This document shows positions 25,607-34,242 of a stretch of 64,000 nucleotides of DNA, piece after piece (within the stretch, counting starts at the first letter, position 1; every line of letters starts with the position of its first letter). The notes below the pieces were generated by a model. It did not search any database. It saw nothing but the letters and a program-made list of their open reading frames with translations, and was not told where the DNA came from. Location: contig JAVYOO010000011.1 in assembly GCA_038734275.1 (NCBI GenBank), positions 1 through 64,000 of the forward strand, read 5' to 3'. This stretch comes from Archaeoglobaceae archaeon (GTDB lineage: Archaea; Halobacteriota; Archaeoglobi; Archaeoglobales; Archaeoglobaceae). The translations under genes were made by a program, and so were the position numbers.

Positions 25607-26140
25607 ATGAAGATCGCTGGCATCGATGTTGGCATTAGGGCTTGCAAACTTGCGATCATTGAAGATCAGCTTGTCTACGTTGGCGATTACGACAAAGAAA
25701 AATTAAAGGGAGTTGTTGCGGTTGGAATAGATGCTCCACTCTCTTTTCCAAAAGTAGGAACGCTTAGAGAATGCGAGAAAAAATTGCTAAAGCTTGGAAT
25801 TAGACTTTTCCCTTCTGGAGCAAAATTTTTTAGAGATATAGCTCTCAAAGGCATAGAGATCGCAGAGGAGCTGAGAAAAGAAGGAATAGCAGTATTTGAG
25901 GTCTATCCTTTTGCTACAAGAGTTATGATGAAAATAGCACCAAAATTGAGGAAAAGAACAAAAGAAGGTCTTTCTGAGATCATAAGAGAACTTCAAAGGT
26001 TTATAGCGATCCCTGAGCTTACACATGACGAAGTTGATGCGGTGATCTCTGCTTTAACCGTTAGAGAGTTCTTGGAAGGTAGAGGTTTTATTTTGAGCGG
26101 AGAAGACGGAGAAATAATTCTGCCAACAGAAAGGAATTAA
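25607..26140 (+). CDS. DUF429 family protein, predicted RNase H-fold nuclease
   Basis: A 177-residue protein starting with MKIAGIDVGIRACKLAII, a beta-hairpin with the first Asp of an RNase H-like fold. A second acidic residue lies in VGIDAPLSFP and a third set in THDEVDAVISAL, the usual DUF429 pattern. Family members are predicted nucleases without known substrate. It sits next to tRNA-Trp and before a Cys-rich and a Brix protein. Confidence 0.8.
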   Translation: MKIAGIDVGIRACKLAIIEDQLVYVGDYDKEKLKGVVAVGIDAPLSFPKVGTLRECEKKLLKLGIRLFPSGAKFFRDIALKGIEIAEELRKEGIAVFEVYPFATRVMMKIAPKLRKRTKEGLSEIIRELQRFIAIPELTHDEVDAVISALTVREFLEGRGFILSGEDGEIILPTERN

Positions 26141-26164
26141 TATCGTGAGGCGAAAAGTGATTAA

Positions 26165-26734
26165 ATGAATGAGCGTGGACTTGTAGATCTTTTTGCTGCG
26201 ATGAACTCTCTTTCAGGCTCCGCTTATGAGTGCAAATACTATCCATGCCATTTTGAGGGACAGGATTGCTCTTTATGTTTTTGCATCTTTTACCCTTGTT
26301 TGCTCTACAGATTTGGCGAGATCGTTATTTCCCAATCTGGAAAGCCCGTATGGAGCTGTAAGGATTGCTTCTGGATCCATAAAAAAGAAAACGTGGAGGA
26401 AGTTGTAACATACTTCTCTGCTTTTCCAAGGCAGATCTTGGTTGAAGCGGACTGGTTCTTTTTCAGTAGAGCTTTTCAGGAGATCCTATTTGGCAGGGAG
26501 CTTGGTTATAAAATTGGCAAGGCATACAACCTAATGCCAGCGAACTTTTACGGGTTTAATTGTAGAAACGCAGAAAACGGATTATTTTTGGCTGTGAAGA
26601 TCGAAGAGGGATTTTTAGATCTTCGTGAAGTTAAAGACTTCGAGGATTTGAGAGATGAGATTTTAATTCCGCAGAAGTCTGCCAACGTCCTTAGAGGTTT
26701 TGACGGAACAAGATACATAGAATGCGAGCTATGA
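26165..26734 (+). CDS. Cysteine-rich small domain protein with C-terminal extension
   Basis: A 189-residue protein. Residues 20-80 form the Cys-rich small domain (PF04071-like): YECKYYPCHFEGQDCSLCFC, then FYPCL and WSCKDCFWIH, with nine or more cysteines likely binding zinc or an iron-sulfur cluster. The C-terminal half (85-189) is unrecognised. The domain is often found near cobalamin or archaeal metabolic genes, and its function is unknown. Its stop overlaps the Brix gene start. Confidence 0.72.
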   Translation: MNERGLVDLFAAMNSLSGSAYECKYYPCHFEGQDCSLCFCIFYPCLLYRFGEIVISQSGKPVWSCKDCFWIHKKENVEEVVTYFSAFPRQILVEADWFFFSRAFQEILFGRELGYKIGKAYNLMPANFYGFNCRNAENGLFLAVKIEEGFLDLREVKDFEDLRDEILIPQKSANVLRGFDGTRYIECEL

Positions 26735-27177
26735 TCTTAACAACTTCAAGAAAGCCGAGCAGAAAGACAAGAAGCTTTGCAAAAGCTCTTTCGAGATTTT
26801 TAAACTGGCAATATGTTCAAAGGGGTAAAATAAGTTTAAAGGAATTTGAAAATGAGTGTATCTGCATGATTTCTGAAATTAAGGGAAATCCTGCCTTTTT
26901 AAACTTTTACGAGTATGGGGAAAAAGTTCTTGAGGTATTTTTTTCAGTTAGCAATATAAAAAAAGTGAAAATTGATAGGGGCGAGGTTATTTATTTTGGA
27001 ACAAATTACAACTTTTTCCGCGCTCTTCCGGCCAGTTTGCTTGAGAAATTTGATAAAAGGCCGTATTTTCCTAAAAAGATAGTAGAAAAAGGCAACGAAC
27101 TTGTTTTCTGTATCGGCGAAGAGCCAATTTTCAAAATAAAGGTTCTAAGTGTTAGGAGATTTGACCAAAATCTATAA
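26731..27177 (+). CDS. Brix-domain ribosome biogenesis protein
   Basis: A 148-residue archaeal Brix/IMP4-like protein, the stand-alone rRNA-binding domain used in pre-rRNA maturation. It starts MILTTSRKPSRKTRSFAKAL, the diagnostic sigma70-like N-terminus, and ends KIKVLSVRRFDQNL. ATG 26731 overlaps the preceding stop (ATGA); ATG 26722 would add three residues. Its last 26 bases overlap the convergent BFN gene. Confidence 0.87.
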   Translation: MILTTSRKPSRKTRSFAKALSRFLNWQYVQRGKISLKEFENECICMISEIKGNPAFLNFYEYGEKVLEVFFSVSNIKKVKIDRGEVIYFGTNYNFFRALPASLLEKFDKRPYFPKKIVEKGNELVFCIGEEPIFKIKVLSVRRFDQNL

Positions 27178-27589
27178 AACCCTCAGGTATTTCCTCAAGT
27201 CCCGCTTCATCCAGAACTTTTGGAGCTATGAAAATTGGACAAGGGATTCGAAGAGCAATTGCGATGCTATCGCTTGGTCTGGCGTCTATTTCGATCTCTC
27301 TATCATCCTGCTTTATCACAATTCTCGCGTAAAATGTCGTGTCTATTAGATCGTCAATAACTACTTTTTCAACTTTTCCATTCAATTTTGAAATCACATC
27401 CACAAGCAAGTCATGCGTCATTGGCCTCGGTGGTAGATAACGGTTTAAAGCAGAGTATATGGATGCAGCTTCCGCAAAACCGATATAGATCGGTAGAACT
27501 CTTCCATCTTCTGCCCTTAGGACCACTACTGGGGATGATGCAAATTTCGACTTCGCGATGAAAACGCCAAATACCTCCGCTATTAGCAC
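27152..27589 (-). CDS. Bifunctional nuclease (BFN/DUF151) domain protein
   Basis: A 145-residue protein of the DUF151/BFN family, described in plants and bacteria as a nuclease with DNase and RNase activity. Diagnostic parts are LRAEDGRVLPIYIGFAEA, RPMTHDLLVDVI and the C-terminal DARPSDSIAIALRIPCPIF. It starts at GTG 27589. It is transcribed away from lysE with only a short gap, probably in one transcript. Confidence 0.9.
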   Translation of the reverse strand: MLIAEVFGVFIAKSKFASSPVVVLRAEDGRVLPIYIGFAEAASIYSALNRYLPPRPMTHDLLVDVISKLNGKVEKVVIDDLIDTTFYARIVIKQDDREIEIDARPSDSIAIALRIPCPIFIAPKVLDEAGLEEIPEGFIDFGQIS

Positions 27590-27612
27590 AAATAAAATTT
27601 TGTTTGAATGTA

Positions 27613-28251
27613 TTAAAGCTTTGTCATCAACTCTGAGAGATGCAGTTCAGTTATCGCGAATGATATGTAGTCTAAGCCGAAAAATAGAACGAGAACACCC
27701 AAAAAAATCAGTAATACCCTATATGCTCCAAGCGTTATCCCCTTAAAGGATGTAACATAGGCTAAAAAGCTTAGAAAGGCGAAATCAATCCAAATATGTG
27801 AGGCAAATAGAACAGCGATGCCCAAGCTTCCAAAGTTTAGAATAGCCTCACTAATCAACGCACTACCGACTCCTGCCCACCAGGCTATGAAAAAAGGATT
27901 AAGAGCTGTTAAAGCGATACCCGTTATAAATGGAGAAAATCTCGACTCTTTCATCGAGATTTCACCAATTTCAAAGGCGCTTTTTAACGTTAGAATACCA
28001 AAAAACAAAAGGAAAAGACCACCTATTAATGCCAGTGGTTTTATAATTTCCAAAATCTCTCCTGAAAATGAAATAAAAAATGCAATTATGATAACAAGAG
28101 AGAGTTCTACGAAAAAGTGTCCACTGCTTACCATAAACCCACCTTTCCATCCCTCTCTGACTCCAATCGCAGCTGTTGCAGCGCTGAGCGGTCCAGGGGC
28201 TAAAGCGCCAGAACTGCTAATTAGTATGACTTTAAGGATGAAATCGAACAC
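27613..28251 (-). CDS. LysE/RhtB-family amino acid exporter
   Basis: A 212-residue membrane protein with six predicted helices. The N-terminal SSGALAPGPLSAATAAIGVREGW motif, read in two parts, carries the LysE family proline-glycine signature, and ALTALNPFFIAWWAGVG is the central repeat-like helix. Members export amino acids or related metabolites by proton exchange. The substrate is not known. It starts at GTG 28251 and precedes the BFN gene in the same direction. Confidence 0.87.
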   Translation of the reverse strand: MFDFILKVILISSSGALAPGPLSAATAAIGVREGWKGGFMVSSGHFFVELSLVIIIAFFISFSGEILEIIKPLALIGGLFLLFFGILTLKSAFEIGEISMKESRFSPFITGIALTALNPFFIAWWAGVGSALISEAILNFGSLGIAVLFASHIWIDFAFLSFLAYVTSFKGITLGAYRVLLIFLGVLVLFFGLDYISFAITELHLSELMTKL

Positions 28252-28285
28252 TTAATAATTTGGCATTTAAGAAATAAAAGTTTTT

Positions 28286-28549
28286 TCAAATTTTCCTTAC
28301 CGAATAAACAAAGAGAAATCGACCGCGCCCTTTTTTAAATCCGAGATTCTCAGTGCTCATTCTCTTCTCAATTCTAAATTCTTTTTGTATTTTTGAGATA
28401 AACATTCTTGCGTCCTCCACATTGTCAAAGAAAATATCCACTCCAAATTTTGTTTTAATAACTTCAGATTTAAGTTCTTCTGCTTTTTTAATCAATTTTG
28501 AAATTTCAAAATCGTCAAAGCCCCTTAGTTGGATCTTTGCTGGATGCAT
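28286..28549 (-). CDS. Small NMD3-domain-like protein
   Basis: An 87-residue protein of uncertain family. The pattern GVDIFFDNVEDARMFISKI then GFKKGRGRFLFVYSVRKI resembles the C-terminal domain of archaeal NMD3, the 60S/50S export or assembly adaptor, but the zinc-binding N-terminal part is missing. That relation is my inference. ATG 28549 lies inside the mptE 3' end (35-base overlap); GTG 28558 and TTG 28570 are alternatives. It follows mptE and ileS in the same operon. Confidence 0.6.
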   Translation of the reverse strand: MHPAKIQLRGFDDFEISKLIKKAEELKSEVIKTKFGVDIFFDNVEDARMFISKIQKEFRIEKRMSTENLGFKKGRGRFLFVYSVRKI

Positions 28550-29141
28550 CGAGCACACCCTCAATTTCAAGGATCTTTCTCGCCCATTTAAGTTTTTTCA
28601 ACTTCAAACCCTCTCCTTTTTCAAAGTCAAATCCATAAAGGATAATTTTTTTTGCTCCAAATCTTTTTGCTAACAGAACCGCTCTATCTCCATCTGTGAA
28701 ACCCCCAAAATTGTAAACTCTGTCGAAAGGTTCACATTGTGTAGTTGCAACGAATTTTTCCACCCTTGGCACGATCTCTCTAAGCCTGTGGATGTTATCG
28801 CCATGAGCGTGAAAGACTAAAATACATCCCGCTTTCTCCAGTTTTAAAATTTTATCAAGCCCCTCTTCTAAATCAGTCACATGAATCCTCGGTATAATAT
28901 CTACTTTTTCTATAGCTTTTCCCGCAGTAATCACAAATTCTTGGCGTATTTTTTCTCCCCTGTAAGCCCCACCTATCACCGCAACTTCCTGATCTTTTAT
29001 ACATTCCAAGACTTTACAGTGAAGAAGCTTCCCATGTCCAAGCTCTGAGATTAGTCTTGCCGCCTCCTCATCTCGCGCCCTTGAGAAATTAAAATCTCTG
29101 AGTATTTCCTCGTAGATCTTTAGCCACTCTTTCAGCTCCAT
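28515..29141 (-). CDS. mptE: 6-hydroxymethyl-7,8-dihydropterin pyrophosphokinase MptE
   Basis: A 208-residue DUF115 protein that activates 6-hydroxymethyl-dihydropterin in archaeal pterin (tetrahydromethanopterin) synthesis. Seen are AVIGGAYRGEKI, IPRIHVTDLEEG, VFHAHGDNIHRL and NFGGFTDGDRAVLLAKRFGA, all family hallmarks. It overlaps the ileS 3' end by 10 bases and the next small gene by at least 35 bases, so all three are cotranscribed. Confidence 0.9.
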   Translation of the reverse strand: MELKEWLKIYEEILRDFNFSRARDEEAARLISELGHGKLLHCKVLECIKDQEVAVIGGAYRGEKIRQEFVITAGKAIEKVDIIPRIHVTDLEEGLDKILKLEKAGCILVFHAHGDNIHRLREIVPRVEKFVATTQCEPFDRVYNFGGFTDGDRAVLLAKRFGAKKIILYGFDFEKGEGLKLKKLKWARKILEIEGVLDASSKDPTKGL

Positions 29142-32100
29142 CTCTTTATACCGATTTTAATCTTGAGGTCTTCAATTTCCCACTCTTTAACGTAACCTTC
29201 TGGATTTGCGAATTTGAGCTCTCTGGATCGCGTCTCGTTCTTAATATACTCTATCCAGCCTTCAAGAAGCTTTGGATCGATTTCAACGTAGCTAATTATG
29301 AACTCCTCAACGTTTAAATTCAACTCTTTCCTCATTTGCTGAATTCTTCGCACAACTTCTCTTGCGTAGGCCTCCCGTAACAGATTCTCGTCAAGAGCTG
29401 TATTGATATAAACCCTTCCGTGGCTGAATTCTGCAACTTGGTATCCTTCGGGTATCCTCTCCTCAACTATGAGATAATCCCGAGTTAGTTTTAAACCTTC
29501 GAACTCTATTTCTTCAGGGACTTCCCTTAATTTTGAAACAAATTCAGCAAAATCTTTTGCCTTTCCTTTAAGTATGGGACCAATCTTCTTAAAGTCCGGT
29601 TTTATGGTTACAATCAATGGGAATTTTTCAACAAACTTCACTTCTTTAACATTGCTTTGCTTTGCAATTATCTCTATGAAATTTTCGAGCCCCTTAACAT
29701 TGGTTTCGACAATCATTTCTCTTAGAGGCCATCTAAGCTTTATTTTTGCCTTACTTCTTGCACTATTTCCCGCCTCTACAATTTCTCTTGCAATCTTCAT
29801 TTTCTCTTCGAGATCTCTGTCAATCCACGCCTCATTTGGAATGGGGTATTCTTCCATGAAAATGCTCTCCTTGCCATCTCTAAAGTTCTTTATAAAGTTC
29901 TGATAGAACCATTCACTGAGAACAGGGGCAAAAGGTGCAATTATGCGGAGCGATTTATCGATAACTCTGAACATGGTTTCGTAAGCGGAAAGCTTTCTTT
30001 TTGACTCCGCTTCTTCCCATACTCTTGCTCTGATTAGCGGGATATACCATCTGCTGAAGTCCTCAATTATGAACTCAAAAAAGCTCTTGACTACCCTGTG
30101 AAGCTGGAATTTCTCCATAGCAGAAACCGCTTCAGCATTAAATCTTTCAAGTCTTGAAAGAATCCACCTGTCTTCAAGGCTTAATTCAACATCTTTTCCA
30201 GCTCTGAATTTATCGATGGTCATGTAGGTATGGGCGAACCTGATTGTGTTCCACAGAATGTTAATATTTCTCAGCACGTTTCTTGCTTCCTCCCAGCTGA
30301 ACTTTAGATCTTCCCAAACCGCAGAGCTTAGCACATAGAGTCTGAAGCAATCAATCCCAATCTGACCAATCACTTCCTCCGGCTCAACTACATTGCCGAG
30401 GCTTTTGCTCATTTTTCTTCCCGTCTCGTCTAAGGTGAAACCGTGCATTAAGACTGCTTTGTAAGGAGCTTTATCGAAGCAAATAATAGAAGTTCCGAGT
30501 TGTGAGTAGAACCAGCCCCTCGTTTGGTCATGTCCTTCGGTTATGAAATCTGCGGGCCAGAGTTCGAATTTTTCAGTCTTTAATGGGTATTCTATGCTCC
30601 CCCAGCTTGCTACTCCACTGTCGAACCATACATCAAAGACATCCTTAACCCTGCTCATCTCTCCGCCACATTCGCAGGAAAACTTTACTTCATCGATTTT
30701 AGGTCTATGTAAGTCAAGATCGTTACTCCACTTGATTTCGTTAATACTTCCTAAAACTTTCATTCTACCGCATTTTTCGCATATCCAGATCGGCAGTGGA
30801 ATTCCCCAGTAGCGTTGTCGGCTAATGCACCAATCCTTAGCATTGCTTATCCAGTCTCTAAACCTTGCACTTCCTGCCCATTCTGGAATCCATTGAACTT
30901 TCTCGATCTCTTCAAGCATCTTATCTTTTAGCTCTGTGATCCTGATAAACCACTGTTCGGTTGCCCTAAAAATGATTGGCGTTTTACATCTCCAGCAGTG
31001 TCCATATCGATGGAAAATTCTCTCTTCGGCCATCAGCAAATCTTTTTTCAATAGGTCTTCTATTATTACTTCGTTCGCTTCTTTAACGCTCAGACCTGCA
31101 TACTTTCCTGCCTTCTCTGTAAAAATGCCTCTATCGTCAACTGGATTGAAAATTTCGAGCCCGTATTTCAAGCCGAGTTCAAAGTCTTCAACACCATGTG
31201 CCGTAGCAACATGAACACAACCGGTGTTCTCTGCAGAAACAAAGTCTGCAAGCACAATTTTATGCTTGATGTTTGCCTGAAGCGGAACCTCTTCTGCTAA
31301 GGGATGTTCGTATTCTAATCCTTCAAGTTCCTTTCCGGAGAAAGTATTCAAAACTTCCCATCTTTCATAGCATTTTGCAAGAACATCCAGTAGACTTTCT
31401 GCTAAGATTACCTCTTCTGAAATTCCATTTCTATACGCTCTGACCCTCGCATATGTTAAATTTGGATTTACTGCAACAGCTACATTTGCCGGTATTGTCC
31501 ACGGGGTTGTCGTCCAGATCAGAACATATCCGCCATCTTTAAGTTTGAATTTGACAAAGATCGAAGGATCTTCCCGATCAGCATACTCTACTTCTGCTTC
31601 AGCAAGAGCAGTTTCACAACGTGGACACCAGTTCACGACCATTAATTTTTTCTCAAGAAGCCCTTTTTCGTGTGCTTTTTTAATAGCAAACCATGCGGAG
31701 TTTATGTATTCTGCTTTTATGGTCATGTATGGTTTTTCCCAGTCCATCCATACTGCCAATGCTTTGAATTGTTCAGTCATCATATCTTTGTTTTTCAAAG
31801 CATATTCCATGCACTTCTCTATGAATTTCCCAACACCAAAGCTCTCTATGTCCTTTTTACTCTTAAATCCGAGCTCTTGCTCTACCTTTACCTCGATGGG
31901 CAATCCATGCATGTCCCAGCCGGGAGTGTCGGTGGGGGAAAAACCATTCATTCGAAGATATCTAAGGATGGTATCTTTGATAATTTTGTTCCAGGCTGTT
32001 CCGAGATGAATTCTGCCTGTTGTATAGGGCGGTCCATCAAGGAAATAGAATTTTTTACCCATCTTGGCCTTTATTTTTTCATATATTTTGTTTTCTTTCC

Positions 32101-32167
32101 AGAAGCTTATAACTTCGGCCTCAACTTTTTCAGGAGAGTAGGATGGTGGGATCATGTGAAAGGACAT
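29132..32167 (-). CDS. ileS: Isoleucyl-tRNA synthetase
   Basis: A 1011-residue class I synthetase. The HIGH motif appears as HLGT in GRIHLGTAWNK near residue 57 and the second signature as KMSKSLGNVVEP. The CP1 editing domain (GGYVLIWTTTPWTIPANVAV) and the anticodon-binding helical domain with the C-terminal region are all present, and the length is normal for archaeal/eukaryotic-type IleRS. ATG 32167 is used; MIPPSY at 32155 is an alternative. It is the first gene of an ileS-mptE-small protein operon. Confidence 0.96.
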   Translation of the reverse strand: MSFHMIPPSYSPEKVEAEVISFWKENKIYEKIKAKMGKKFYFLDGPPYTTGRIHLGTAWNKIIKDTILRYLRMNGFSPTDTPGWDMHGLPIEVKVEQELGFKSKKDIESFGVGKFIEKCMEYALKNKDMMTEQFKALAVWMDWEKPYMTIKAEYINSAWFAIKKAHEKGLLEKKLMVVNWCPRCETALAEAEVEYADREDPSIFVKFKLKDGGYVLIWTTTPWTIPANVAVAVNPNLTYARVRAYRNGISEEVILAESLLDVLAKCYERWEVLNTFSGKELEGLEYEHPLAEEVPLQANIKHKIVLADFVSAENTGCVHVATAHGVEDFELGLKYGLEIFNPVDDRGIFTEKAGKYAGLSVKEANEVIIEDLLKKDLLMAEERIFHRYGHCWRCKTPIIFRATEQWFIRITELKDKMLEEIEKVQWIPEWAGSARFRDWISNAKDWCISRQRYWGIPLPIWICEKCGRMKVLGSINEIKWSNDLDLHRPKIDEVKFSCECGGEMSRVKDVFDVWFDSGVASWGSIEYPLKTEKFELWPADFITEGHDQTRGWFYSQLGTSIICFDKAPYKAVLMHGFTLDETGRKMSKSLGNVVEPEEVIGQIGIDCFRLYVLSSAVWEDLKFSWEEARNVLRNINILWNTIRFAHTYMTIDKFRAGKDVELSLEDRWILSRLERFNAEAVSAMEKFQLHRVVKSFFEFIIEDFSRWYIPLIRARVWEEAESKRKLSAYETMFRVIDKSLRIIAPFAPVLSEWFYQNFIKNFRDGKESIFMEEYPIPNEAWIDRDLEEKMKIAREIVEAGNSARSKAKIKLRWPLREMIVETNVKGLENFIEIIAKQSNVKEVKFVEKFPLIVTIKPDFKKIGPILKGKAKDFAEFVSKLREVPEEIEFEGLKLTRDYLIVEERIPEGYQVAEFSHGRVYINTALDENLLREAYAREVVRRIQQMRKELNLNVEEFIISYVEIDPKLLEGWIEYIKNETRSRELKFANPEGYVKEWEIEDLKIKIGIKRWS

Positions 32168-32284
32168 GTCTTCAAAGATTAAAAACTTTAACTAATCTAT
32201 AGGGTTTAGCAGGATTAAGTGCGAAAATGAGAAAATTTTATATTTTAGAGCAAAGCAACATGGTAATAATTGTAAGGTGTAGGT

Positions 32285-32791
32285 ATGGATCTAAATACAG
32301 AGAAAATTATAAAAGAGAACAATGAAAAAACTCAAGAATTAGAGGCAAAAGTAAGAGAATTGGAGAGAAGGCTCAGATACTACGAAATCAGGGAAATATA
32401 TCAAGGATTGCTTCCTGAGGAACTTCTTCAAAAGTTATTGGAACTTCCACCTGAAATGGTGGTTATAGGCAAGTATTTCAAGGAGAGATCTGCCAAAAGC
32501 ATGAAATCAGAGAAAGCCTCAAAACACATGGAAGATGGTAGGATGCTGCCAGAACCTAAAAGCGTTGAAATGAAATTAAACGGAATCAAGGCAAAAATTG
32601 GGAGTGATCTGAATTTTACACAGAAATACGACTTCAACGGTAGCGTGGCTGAGGGAGACTATGTAATTCAAAAAGAGAGTGGGGCAACTCTCGGAGTTCT
32701 GCCATACTCTAAACCGGGTTTTGTTGTTGTGCCAACTTGGGTGAGAGAAAGGATTAAGGTAAATGATTTTGTGGAGGTGGTGAAGAGATGA
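32285..32791 (+). CDS. Coiled-coil protein of unknown family, partner of the HAMP protein
   Basis: A 168-residue protein I do not recognise. Residues 5-42 form a charged coiled coil (ENNEKTQELEAKVRELERRL), followed by an amphipathic helix (LLPEELLQKLLELPPEMV) and a predicted beta-rich C-terminal domain (residues 95-168). There is no membrane segment. It overlaps the downstream HAMP sensor gene by four bases (ATGA), which implies coupled translation and possibly a complex, with the coiled coil docking on the HAMP coiled coil. The start context GGTGTAGGTATGG recurs at 34029-34038. Confidence 0.65.
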   Translation: MDLNTEKIIKENNEKTQELEAKVRELERRLRYYEIREIYQGLLPEELLQKLLELPPEMVVIGKYFKERSAKSMKSEKASKHMEDGRMLPEPKSVEMKLNGIKAKIGSDLNFTQKYDFNGSVAEGDYVIQKESGATLGVLPYSKPGFVVVPTWVRERIKVNDFVEVVKR

Positions 32792-33786
32792 AGTTAACAC
32801 CCAAAATCGTTATAATAGTTCTGCTTGCGAGCTTTGTGCCCCTTTTACTCCTAGCCCAGCTTACGGTGATGGGTGTTGCGGAATTCGGTGAAAATGCAAG
32901 AACGGGGGTTATAAATGTAAGTCAGGTCTATATTGTTAAGGCGGGAGAAGAAGCAGTAAAAATGAAAACTGATGAACTTTCCAAAAAGTTGGAACTTTAT
33001 TTGAGGAGTAAACTGAGAGAAAATCCCAATTTGACAACAACAGATCTTCTGAAAGATCCTGATTTCTTGGAGATCGCTTCTAGAAGATGGGGAATGGGTG
33101 AATACACTTGGGTTATGGGTGCGGGATTCGTTGGGGGCGAGTGGAGAGTAATAACCTTGGTTTATCCTACACTTTCAAAAGATAAATGGGGAAAGGACAT
33201 CAAGTATGATCTCAAATGGAACGAAAGTATGCCGGATTTCTACAACTTAACTATGAAAGCCGTGGGATATCCCGCGCAGATTATATGTGACTACTATACT
33301 TGGATTGAGCCAGAAACGAACGAGACTGTTGAAAAATACGGATGTTATCAGCAAGTGTTGTTGCCAACGCCGATTTACGATCCTTATATAAAGTCAAGAG
33401 TGGTAATAATGGCGGGCACCGGAGCATACATAGACGGGTATTTCAAGTATCTTACTCAAAGTCCGGGTAATCCCGCTGAGAACATTGCCAGCGAAGTGAC
33501 AAAAAGCATAGAAAAGGCTAAAGAGCAGGTTTACATGAACTTAATTATAGCCTTTGTCGTGGCAGTAGTATTCGTAGGACTCATTGCCTTCTTTACAATC
33601 ACAAGGGTAGCAAAACCAATTGTTGAGTTGAGCAAGACCGCAGACAAAATAAGTGCTGGAGAAGTCGATACCGAGGTTCCATTCAGGAATAAGACTGATG
33701 AGATTGGAATATTGGCGAACAGTATAGAAAGGCTGAAAAGAAGTTTGAAGGTGGCAATGCAGAGCTTAGAAGAAGCTTTAAAGTAA
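32788..33786 (+). CDS. Membrane sensor with extracellular Cache-like domain and terminal HAMP domain, no output domain
   Basis: A 332-residue protein with helix 1 at residues 7-28, an extracytoplasmic domain of about 210 residues (tryptophan-rich, with SRRWGMGEYTWVMGAGFVGG and VYPTLSKDKWGKD, Cache-like in outline), helix 2 near 250-272 (LIIAFVVAVVFVGLIAFFTI) and a HAMP domain (residues 272-325: PIVELSKTADKISAGEVD, NKTDEIGILANSIERLK). It stops there: no methyl-accepting, kinase or cyclase module follows. Signalling probably passes to the coiled-coil partner encoded upstream. Confidence 0.82.
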   Translation: MKLTPKIVIIVLLASFVPLLLLAQLTVMGVAEFGENARTGVINVSQVYIVKAGEEAVKMKTDELSKKLELYLRSKLRENPNLTTTDLLKDPDFLEIASRRWGMGEYTWVMGAGFVGGEWRVITLVYPTLSKDKWGKDIKYDLKWNESMPDFYNLTMKAVGYPAQIICDYYTWIEPETNETVEKYGCYQQVLLPTPIYDPYIKSRVVIMAGTGAYIDGYFKYLTQSPGNPAENIASEVTKSIEKAKEQVYMNLIIAFVVAVVFVGLIAFFTITRVAKPIVELSKTADKISAGEVDTEVPFRNKTDEIGILANSIERLKRSLKVAMQSLEEALK

Positions 33787-34035
33787 TTTTATAATTATTA
33801 TATAATAATTTTATTAATTATTTTCTTAAATTCTTAGGCTGGGTGAATAATATATTTTTGCAGTTTAATAACAGAAAATGGTATGTTAGAACATTTCTAT
33901 CAGTTTTAATAGAGCGAGAGAAAAGTTTAAATCTGGAAGGAAAGAAAGATTTAGACTCTATGTGGGAATGGAAGATAGCAATGTTAAACCATGAGTATCA
34001 TGGAGGTGCAATGATATATTTTCCGGGGTGTAGGT
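33787..34035. other. AT-rich intergenic region after the HAMP gene
   Basis: About 250 bases of very AT-rich sequence. 33787-33835 is almost pure A/T and could terminate the HAMP transcript. The rest has no convincing gene. A 68-codon frame (33843-34049) lacks a good start and family, so I left it out. Confidence 0.5.
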
Positions 34036-34242
34036 ATGGTATCGTATGAATCCCTTCTTCGCGAACTTAAAAAGGAGATTGGTCCAATCGCAAAAATCTT
34101 TTTGGATAAAGCTATGCAATCTCTTGGTATTACAGAAGTGGATGAGGAGAACTACAAAGACGTGCTCGAGGTACTAAAAATGAACAGTTCAATCAGGGAA
34201 TATGTTAATGAAGTCGAAAGAAGAATTGAGAAACTTAGCTAA
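34036..34242 (+). CDS. Small helical protein of unknown function
   Basis: A 68-residue, all-helical, acidic protein (MVSYESLLRELKKEIGPIAK, then LEVLKMNSSIREYVNEVE). I do not recognise the family. GGTGTAG just upstream can serve as ribosome binding site, and the same 13-base start context is used by the gene at 32285. Its 3' end overlaps the convergent DUF2226 gene by eight bases. Its proximity to the HAMP sensor suggests a linked role, but that is inference. Confidence 0.6.
   Translation: MVSYESLLRELKKEIGPIAKIFLDKAMQSLGITEVDEENYKDVLEVLKMNSSIREYVNEVERRIEKLS

Noticed and set aside
33843-34049. 68-codon plus-strand frame between the HAMP gene and the small helical protein
   Set aside because: It starts at a weak GTG in AT-rich sequence, has no recognisable family and overlaps the better-supported gene at 34036.
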